From assembly GCA_018398765.1 (NCBI GenBank), contig JAHBMJ010001095.1, positions 10,258 to 30,257 of the forward strand: a stretch of DNA of 20,000 bases. The letters are read 5' to 3'. Each line of letters begins with the position of its first letter. Positions within the stretch are counted from its first letter, which is position 1. A model generated the notes under the pieces. The model was not told where the DNA came from. It did no database searches and saw only the letters and a program-made list of their open reading frames with translations. The DNA comes from Chromera velia (Eukaryota; Sar; Chromeraceae). A program made the position numbers and the translations under genes. Of this stretch, positions 1-8,300 are shown piece after piece.

Positions 1-53
1 GGGGGGGGGGGGATCGAGCACGGTTCATGCGGAAAGCATTCTTTCTTGCGCAG

Positions 54-199
54 TCGATGTCAGAGTCGATGAAGTCTTGCTCTGCAAGCATGGATCGGTG
101 CATGAATCAAATTGGGTTTTCTGGATTTTAAATGACGGTCGTTCCGCAAGCAGGGGGGCCTGCATATTGGGAGACAGTGGGAGTCTATCCGTTTTGCAT
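54..199 (+). CDS. Putative trypsin-like serine protease exon (partial)
   Basis: This exon-like stretch follows a good 3' splice site (pyrimidine-rich, ending GCGCAG at 49-53). In the frame with codons starting at 56 it reads without stops through a KHGS motif at about 89-100 and then GDSGS at 170-184. GDSGS is the signature around the catalytic serine of chymotrypsin-fold (S1-type) proteases. In several such families a K-x-G motif lies upstream of the catalytic serine in the same way. The His and Asp parts would lie on exons left of the window, and the 3' donor is not clear (GT at 191 or 200). A second GDSGS protease lies at the opposite end of the window on the other strand. The motif is short, so a chance match is possible. 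The first 12 bases are a G homopolymer that may mark an assembly edge. Confidence 0.35.
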
Positions 200-1132
200 G
201 TGTTTGCATGCATGCAGGCTCAGCCTGCAGAGAGGGGAGAGGGGGAGGGGGGACTTTTGATTGTATGCTTTGTGTGTGCATGCATATTAAACGTCGGACT
301 TGAATTCAGGAGGCAGATCTATTCTGTCAGGTGAGGTATGAGGGGGTCCTTCCCTGTCTTTGCTTCTCCGTTTGCCTTGAAGTTTTCACAGTGGACAAAC
401 AGCCTTGCAGAAAAAAGGCGTGATGATGGCAACATCCCCGCAGAAAAAAAAGAATCGACAAGGCGGGAAGAAGGGTGAAAGGCTTCGATGGGCAGAGAAG
501 AAGACAGTGACAATGACAAGGAAAGTTGCTTCAGTATTGTATAACTCTTTCAGCTTCTGCATCTTGTCTGCCTGCCTGTCTGTCTGTCTTTCTTTCTTTC
601 TTTCTTTCTTTCTTTTCTGCCCCGGGTAACGGTCTTCTGCCCGACTTTTCATCTCTTCGTTGGCTCTTTCACTAGCCTTTAAGAGATGACCATCACTTCC
701 ACTGAGAACGTGTTCTTGTAAATACGGGTGGCTCTAAAGCAGAAGAGAAGAGGAGATTGATGAAAATCTGCGTGCCCCTTCAGACAGTCGGCATGCAATG
801 CCCTCAGAGGCTCAGCCTGTTCTACGTGCCCAGAGTTCCCTTCTTTCCCTTCCGACACTATTCACAATCCTATCTCTGCCGTTTTCCTCTATTTCTGTAT
901 GCTGCGTCTCATCTTTCAAATATTCTTTCCCTTTCTTGGAGACGCCTGTGAATGAGGACAGAGACAGAAAGTGGGCACCGTTTATGAAATAGATAGAGGT
1001 AGAACGGTGAGATCTGAAAAACCACACACACAATTTCGGACACTCGGCATGTTAGACAAAGAAGCGGGGAGACGGGAGCCTGACTCGGAGGAACTTCAGA
1101 GGAAGGGACTGCTACGGCAGTGGTATGAGTGA
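200..1132. other. Gene-poor stretch, no assigned function
   Basis: I recognise no gene here. It holds a GC-rich, repeat-containing spacer with a pyrimidine microsatellite at 566-616. A tiny frame at 1049-1132 (27 codons, ending TGA exactly where AT-rich island A begins) has protein-like composition and could be a terminal exon. It is too short to call. Confidence 0.4.
566..616 (+). repeat. (CCTG/TCTG)n-(TTTC)n microsatellite
   Basis: A few CCTG and TCTG units run into about seven TTTC units. This is the same TCTG/TTTC compound as at 9291-9417, with the pyrimidines again on the plus strand. Confidence 0.9.
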
Positions 1133-1205
1133 ATCAGATATATCTAATTGTATAAAATGCTGTAAAATCCTAGCTCTAATCCTAGTTACCTTAGCGTATC
1201 TGTAG

Positions 1206-1232
1206 GGTACTGGCCAGTCTGGCCTAAGTACC
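1206..1232. repeat. Hairpin-forming inverted repeat
   Basis: The inner stem is GGCCAG / CTGGCC around a single T (1212-1224). An outer stem GGTACT / AGTACC extends it with a two-base bulge. This is a GC-rich structure inside an AT-rich island. Confidence 0.75.
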
Positions 1233-1362
1233 AGCTTACGTTTTTAAAATCAATAGTGTGTTCAAAAAACTCTAGGAAACTTCAAGACTAAGTTGATCGA
1301 AAGTCACTAGATCATGCTATATCAAATAGACGACTCGGAACTCTGACTATATATACTTATTA

Positions 1363-1380
1363 GTTATAACTAGTTATAAC
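1363..1380. repeat. Perfect 18-bp palindrome
   Basis: GTTATAACTAGTTATAAC is its own reverse complement over all 18 bases. It lies in AT-rich island A. Its function is unknown. Confidence 0.8.
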
Positions 1381-1906
1381 ATTCAAAGTTAAGCCCATAA
1401 TCGATATACGCTTACTTAAAAACGAAAAAAGGCTTACTACTATAGTATGACGGATAGAGACATAGGCTATCACATAGCTTAAGACATGCTTAAGACAAAA
1501 AAATGTTTAATTACAGAACATGCTCATTTACTATAATTGCTCACCTGAGTCACCTCAAAAGGAATTACTAAATCTCTAGTACTAGCTAGAGCAATATTGA
1601 ATATATATCATTATTCAAAAACATATTTCAAAACAATATTAAATAAATCTAGAAATGGATACTTAAAGTTTCTACAATGACCTCCGTCGGCTAAGTCTAG
1701 TTTCTAGTTTAATATAACTTTGTTCTTTGAATACTAGTACTATGATCGAATGAATGATAGAACAATTAGCGATCGAATTAATTAATGCATGAATGAATGT
1801 ATGCATACTACATGAACGAGTAAGCCAGCCAACAGTATTATCGGCGACAGACCCAATATGTTAGCGAGAGACGTCAACGACCGCCCCGCTTAGTGCTATA
1901 CGTGCG

Positions 1907-4787
1907 TTACTGCGAGCCCGACGCCATCACCTTTTCAAAACGTTCGACCTCCTCCGCGCTGCCGGCACAGAAGGGAGTGCGATGGTCCATGGAATTGAAC
2001 CTGCACACACGCATGGATCGAATCGGACAATCAGAGACAGACGAGGAATTGAACCTGCACACACGCATGGATCGAATCGGACAATCAGAGACAGACGAGA
2101 AAATGCGCACAGCAATGCTGCCAGGCCCAGTCACAGCAAAACGGCGTCTGAACTAATACCGACCGCGCAGGACTTCGATTCTTCAAAGCCCGTCTTCCTC
2201 AGTCCATTGGGGCATCAAATCATACATCGAGGGGGTCGGGGGAAGAGAAGGAGGGTGCATGGGCAATTCGATTCGTCACAGAATTCGCTGACGACCGACT
2301 GAAAGGATAGTCATGCAGACTGACTGACTTCAGGTCTAGAATCGACTGTTTCCCGTCGCTCGTCTTTCCTCCTGCTGCTTCAACAAGCATTGCGATAGGA
2401 GCACACTCGAAGACGGCCCTCAACTTTGCCGGGGCCTTTGCGCTCGCAGGGTTGGCGAAGACTCCGTGGCCCTTGATAAACATCTGGTATACGTCAGGGA
2501 CCAGGCCCCCGGTGTACCTCAAGGTGTACCTGCGTGCGTCACAAAAATTTGACGTGCAGACAGCAGGCAAGAAGGCTGGTCTGCAGGTGCTCCAGGTGGA
2601 GAGGCATTTACAGAGTCGCAAATACACGACGGACGAGAAAGGTAACGGCCATAACGCCTCAGTGCCATTTGCGCTTGGGTGAATGCAGACGTCTGAGGTG
2701 TGGGCCCGAAAAGAAAGACAAAAAGAAAAGACGAGAGCTTCACACAGGATTGGCAAACACGTACAAGTATGAACACACACAAACTCGGCACCTCTCCATC
2801 GCTCTGCGCCTTTTCTTCCACCCCCGTCACTTTTTCTGACTTTCTTTCTGTCTTCATGCATTCATTCATTCCGTTATCCGTCCATTCCTATCTGCCCTGA
2901 CGCCCCCCCATCCCCTGACCTATTCGTCATCCAGAAGTCTATCAACTCCTTGTAAGGAGGGAGATCCTGCATGATGTATCTCATGCATGTACTTGTGTAT
3001 CGCATCTCATGTATCCACACATGCACTCATGCATGCATTCATTTACTTGTGCTTGCGCAGCAAAAAACAGCGAGAATCCCTTCTGAGAGTAGGTCAAGCG
3101 CTCAAGAGCTTGGAGGGTTCAGATTATCGGCTCACATGGGAGAAAAGAAAAGAAATGGAAGAGAAGACAAAAGTAAACAGATGAAGCGAAAAGAAAACAA
3201 AGGAGAAACAGAAAAACAAGAAGGGCCGTGAAAGGACGGAGCGAAAGGAACAAAAGGTGCAGAGGATCAAACGATGAATAGAATGAAAAGGAATCCAAAG
3301 TACCCACGTGCTGGTTGGAACAGACAGAAGGAGGGAGTGAGGAAGGGAAGGAGTGACGACAGGAAGAACACACAGGGCACTCAGACTGGGGGGAGGAATA
3401 TGGCGCATAGACAGGATAGTAGGAAGCCACAGAGGCTCGACCAAAAAAAGAAAAAAATAGTGTATGAAATAAAATAAACGACTTCCGTCCGCATGCGGGC
3501 GGGTCCTGCACAAAGGTCACCACGAAAACGCCTTTTTGAGTCGTCAAGCGGACCTGCGCAGCCCTGAGGTTTGCAGGCGAGAAGAGCTTTGCGCCTTTTT
3601 CCTTGATGTTGCAGATTCTGTTGGAGAGATACCAGTGTTGATCGTGCAGCGTGTACTCATGAACCCCCTCGTCCCCCTCTGCCCAGAGAAGCAACGTTGT
3701 CCGGGGACCGTACATGGCCAGCACAGACGCAACCTGTTGTCGCCCTGCAGAAAATTCACAAACCAGGTATAAGTCCTGTGCAGGAAAGAAAGCATGGGAT
3801 GAACCAACTGGGGCGGATCGAAAGTTCAATCCTGCAACGACGAACGACTGCATGGACCGGTCCACGGGGGGTTCACACTCGCACGCAGAGAGAGATGGAG
3901 ACGTCGGAAGGGAAGACAAAAGCGGCACAAAGCACACGGGAAGAAGGGAGACGACACAAAAGGAAGGAAGAAGAAAGAGAAGGAGGGAAACGAGGCGGAG
4001 AGAGAGCGAGTACCGGAGGGAGCGAAGGATAGAGGGGAAAACTAAAATGAAGATCAGAGACGCGAAGGGCTGAGCCTCTCCGCTCAAAACCGGGCCGAAA
4101 CGACGTGCGGATCTGAATGCAAAGTTCTACAGAAGGAAAGGCAGATGGGGAACCGATGGGAGAGTGGGAGACCGCTGGAGACGGCAAGGGATACAGCGGA
4201 GACGGAGAAAAAAGGGAATTTCTGAAGAGGGGGATAAAAGAGTGTAGGGTCGTGTTTACCTTGCCATTATCGATTTTGCAACTCAACATTCACAGCAGAT
4301 ACGCATTTTTGAAGCCTAATAGCGCCAGGAACATGCCAAAGGAGTTCGGAGACGGCACTAGCTGCCTACCTGATGCCCCGACCAGAGTGTCCTTTCCCTT
4401 CCACTCCATGCCGTTCTTCCCACATTTCCAAAACCCTGCGATAGTCCCCACAGCCCAGTTACAGTCCACAATAGAAGAGCCGTCTAACGGATCCCATGCC
4501 ACAACAAGTGAACCCTCTTCATGAATGTCCCGGAGCTCAGGAAGTTCCTCAGAAGCTGCCCCCCTCACTACCCCCGACACTCCCATTTTCCCAAAAAGGA
4601 TCTTGTCTGCAATCACATCCACCGACAGTTGCTCGTCTCCGAAGTGATTTGATGTCCCTATGCTCGTCACCTGCGAGTTTTTTAGCGCTGCCGCGACCTC
4701 CTTGATACCGTCACAGAACAGAGACAGTCCCCGTCTCGCCTGTGAGTCGGGCACTCTGGCGAGATGATCATCGAGTCCCGCTGACAT
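1907..4787 (-). CDS. Sedoheptulose-1,7-bisphosphatase, five exons
   Basis: The enzyme dephosphorylates sedoheptulose-1,7-bisphosphate in the Calvin cycle or in non-oxidative ribose synthesis. Exons on the minus strand are 4787-4370, 3744-3554, 2966-2920, 2529-2329 and 2000-1907, giving 316 codons plus TAA. All splice phases agree, and the joined protein aligns with plant SBPases without gaps across exon 3. Visible motifs are NHFGDEQL (47-54), SEELPEL (79-85) and the metal/phosphate site DPLDGSSIVD (99-108), followed by YGPRTT, LFSPANLRA and YTLRYTGGLVPD. The start chosen is the only in-frame ATG after the upstream stop. An upstream spliced exon (acceptor near 4830) is possible, and no plastid-targeting peptide is visible. 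The two redox cysteines of plant plastid SBPase (CGGTAC motif) are replaced (SIGTS here), which fits a cytosolic or redox-insensitive enzyme. FBPase activity is less likely. Exon 5 is preceded by a duplicated splice acceptor. Confidence 0.9.
1991..2099. repeat. Perfect 54-bp tandem duplication over an SBPase splice acceptor
   Basis: Two copies (1991-2044 and 2045-2098, the match extending one base to 2099) are identical at every position. On the minus strand each contains the same GTGTGTGCAG acceptor followed by GTTCAATTCC. Acceptors therefore lie just before 2000 and before 2054. The unit is 18 codons, with no stop in the SBPase frame. Confidence 0.95.
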
Positions 4788-5352
4788 GCTGGCGTTTGGT
4801 GAACAGCACGGATCTTTCTTTTTGCCTGTAAAATACACCTCTTCTTGTCCGGAATCGCACAGTTATTGAGGTCCAGACGAGTCAAACTCTCTGTCAGAGA
4901 TCGACGTCGCGGACACACTGCAAAGTTAAGGGAGGGGATGTGGCCCGTGCATGGTGGACCCCGGCCCGCGCGGCCGAAAGTCTGCCTGACGTGAATCCCG
5001 GCGCAACTTTTTCGATCCACCACATCAGACTGAAACCTGAAGATAACCTGAAGTCCCTAACAAAACAGGTCATGATTCCTGATTTCTTCCAACACAGTCA
5101 TTTCACTTACTTCAAAAAGTGACAGGATCCTTCACCAAAACATTTTCTTCCTGCAGAAATTGTGTCGTGCTTGATCTGTGGTCGTGGGATTTTTGGGGAG
5201 CCTAGAGAACGAACAGGACGTCTCCGAACGTTGTTGGTGGCTTTGCAGGACACAGGCTCCACAAGTCACGCATTTGAGGCACTTCCACTCAAAAAACGAG
5301 CGGGGCAAGCTTGCCCACAGCTCTCCACAAGCTTGTCCAAAGGGGGCAAGAA
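4788..5352. promoter_or_regulatory. Divergent intergenic region between SBPase and TBC genes
   Basis: The two start codons face away from each other across this stretch, so both promoters (and any untranslated first exons) should lie here. I see no TATA box or other firm core element. The minus-strand sequence TTTTACAG near 4830 could be a splice acceptor for an extra 5' SBPase exon. A repeated AAGCTTG occurs around 5308-5336. Confidence 0.45.
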
Positions 5353-8300
5353 ATGAGCTCGATAAGAGGTGCAAGCTATCCCCCCCCTGCGGGAGCTATC
5401 AACACTCCTCCCGAAGATCCTTCAGGGCCTTCCTCTTCCTCCTCATCCTCGTCATCATCATCAAGTGCAGCAGCACAGGGGGGGGAGCCGCAACCTGCAA
5501 AGAGGAAAGTGCGCGTAGAGAGACTCAATAATTGCCTCGCAAAGAACCCCGTAGATCTGGGTCAGTCTGCCAAACCTGCAGTCTAGATCTGTCTGATTCT
5601 GGATGTGGATGCTGACCCGTTCCTGTCATTACTGACGTTTTCACCCATTTCCCTGCCTTTTTATTTTGCGCTTCAGGAGAGCTCCGAGAGCTTCTTTGGT
5701 CGGGAGTGCCTGAAGATGCAGGGCCTGAAGTCAGGTCCCGTGCTTGGCGTCTCTTACTCGTCAGTGCCGTCTCTCGCTCTCACGGCCTGTGTGTGCGCCC
5801 GGCGCCTGCCCCTCGCCCTGCCTCTCTGGCCGGATTTCCATTTGTCTGGGACTTCCAGTCTGCGATCCTACGTGCTATTCTGTCGTTCTGCCGCTTCCAT
5901 AAACAACGAAAGAAAGGCACCGACGAAATAACGGAGCTTGCACCCGTCTATCCTTTCTCCTGTGTGTCTGTCTGACGGTGATCATGTGTCCTTTGGGATT
6001 TCTTTCGTCAGTCCTTGTCAGTTGTGTGTCTTGCTGAATTCTTCACTTGCCCTGCTGTACGTTCATCTTGCCTCTGCAGGGCATGATGCCTGTGCATCGA
6101 GATCGCCAAGAAGAGGGTCGGTTGGTGGGGGGGTTAATCAGAGTTGGTTGGTTGGTTGGGTTGGGGTGCGTGTCTTTTTGGGAACATTAGTTTGTTGCGT
6201 AATTGATTGATTGATTCATTGAATCAACGAATGAATGATTGACCATTTTCACGTGGAATCCATTTGCTAATAACTGATGGAGTTGAGTGAGTGAGTGAGT
6301 GAGTTAGTCAGGGAGTGAGGGGGGGAGGAACTGGCCGGGAGATGGGACTGTAAAGAGATTGCTTTAGGACGCTGGCTTGACATCTTCTACACAAAGGCTG
6401 AAAAAAGGTACTGAGAGTTTGCCGGGAGTTTGTATCAAGCGGGGGAAGTTCTAAATTGTGGGCGTTGAATGGTTCAGACGTCTGCGTCTCTTTCTGAAAC
6501 TTTCTGGCTGAATTGCAGGTCTTGCAAGGAAGAGAAGGGAATACGCGGAGGTGTGCGAGGTCAGTCGTCAGCGTGGAGGCAGAAAAAAAGGGACGGGGGG
6601 GCAAAAGTGTGGGCACACGGTGCTGCCATCAAAAAAGTGTCCACCTGTGCCTGCATGTGTTTCTCTCTCTCTCTTCAGTTACTTTGTTTTCCCTCCTGTC
6701 TCCCGAATTTGCGCACTGCCACACCCTTCCCCCCCCCCCGTCCCCGTGCATGCCTGCAGGAGTACGTGAGCAGAGAGAAATCAGAATCAGAGATCAAACT
6801 CCTGAAGCAGATCCAGGTGGATCTCCCGAGGATGTGCCCAGGGCCCAACATGGGCTTCTTCCTCCACCCCCGGGTGCAGGGCCTGATGGAGAGGGCCCTC
6901 TACGTCTGGGCACTCAGACATCCCGCGAGTGGCTACGTTCAGGTGGGAGGAAGGAAGGAACACTTTTCCATCCGTTCACACTCACTTACATGCGTACGCA
7001 CATACATAAGTGCGTGTGAATTTCTTTATCGTGCTCCTGGCCAGAGGATGCGCTGTCTGTGAGTCTTTCTCAGCACCCGTGTGCACATGAGAGTAGTGCC
7101 ACCCTCTTGCGGCCTGATCATTCAATCAGTGCACATTTGTAGGCAGGCAATTTCGGTGGGCTGGGAGAGAATCGGATGGTCCTGATTTCTCTTCCTCCCT
7201 TGTTCTTCCGACGTCTTTTCCTGAGGCTTTATCCCGGCTTTCGGACTTCCAATGGACTCGAATGGCCTGTCAATCATATCTTCAGACATGTCCAGACAAA
7301 GCTTTCAAGACATGTGTGGCCAATGCGAAAAGGGGAAAGGGTCCACAGCGAGGAGAGCAACAGTGACAGAAACATCTTTCTTCCTTTGCTTCACTCCCTC
7401 TTTCGCAGCCGTATTGAATATGAAGACGAGGGTCGAAGAACGGGGTTGAATGTTTTCTCCTCTTTCCAATCCGTCTGTCTTCACAAGAAATGATTTGTCT
7501 GTCTCTGCAGGGGATCAACGACCTGATCACTCCTCTCATTGCCGTGTTCCTGTCGCCAAAGATGCGTCAGTTTTTGGAGGGAGAGACTGAGGGAGGGAGA
7601 GTGCTGGTGTTCTTTCGTCCCTCTCTCCGTCGAGGACTTTGAAAGTTCTGATATGTTGGCTTTCAATCCTCTTTCTTGGTTTGGTCGCTCGAACATTTTT
7701 TCGTCTCTCATTGACGTTCTTTCTTCGTCTTGTTCTCCGATTGCGTTTGTTTTGTCTTTTTCTGTCCTTTTGCCCCTCTCCTCTGTCGCTCTCTGTCCTT
7801 TCCTGCCATTACCAGAGAGCCCACCAATGAATGAACAACTCCGCATGGATGGATCATTGACTCCATCCCTGCATGGTTGGATTGGGTGAATGCAGCCCCC
7901 GGAGAAACTCTGGAGTCCCTCGACCTGAACGCGTGCATCTCTCAGGAGGAACTCGAGGAGGTCGAGGCAGACGCCTACTGGGGACTCACCAAAATCCTCG
8001 GCGACATTCAAGTGAGAGGGGGGGTGCATGGGCGGGGGGGGGTGGAGGGAAAGGGGCGGCATGCAGTGATCGATCGAGGCGCTTGCAGGATAGATGCCTC
8101 GTGTGGTCTTGTCTTGCTGCCTGATTGAAATATGCTTCTCTAGGGCTCTCTCTCAAATTTCGTCATCCAAATAACTGCCAAAAGGGAAATCTGCGAAGGT
8201 TCCCCCTCTCTCCCTTCACGCCTACTCTTCCCATGTCGGCGCTTCACCATGTCAGTCAAACAGAACGAGACAGCCACAGTTTGCAGGAAAACGGTGGCAT

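Larger units (their letters stand above)
1133..1830. other. AT-rich noncoding island A
   Basis: Composition changes abruptly from the roughly balanced flanks to strongly AT-rich DNA, then back before 1840. Stops are frequent in all frames and no gene is seen. It contains a strong hairpin (1206-1232), an 18-bp perfect palindrome (1363-1380) and a CTCTAG...CTAGAG foldback near 1577-1594. Islands B and C look alike in composition. Such sharply bounded islands may be old mobile-element remnants, but no terminal repeats or target-site duplications could be recognised. Confidence 0.6.

Noticed and set aside
3119..4087. Single 322-residue minus-strand protein
   Set aside because: Only 3744-3554 matches SBPase. 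The rest reads through pyrimidine-rich introns and gives S/L/F-rich nonsense.
4682..5023. Upstream minus-strand frame as SBPase targeting peptide
   Set aside because: Its frame overlaps exon 1 out of phase, and its start is not hydrophobic like a signal peptide.
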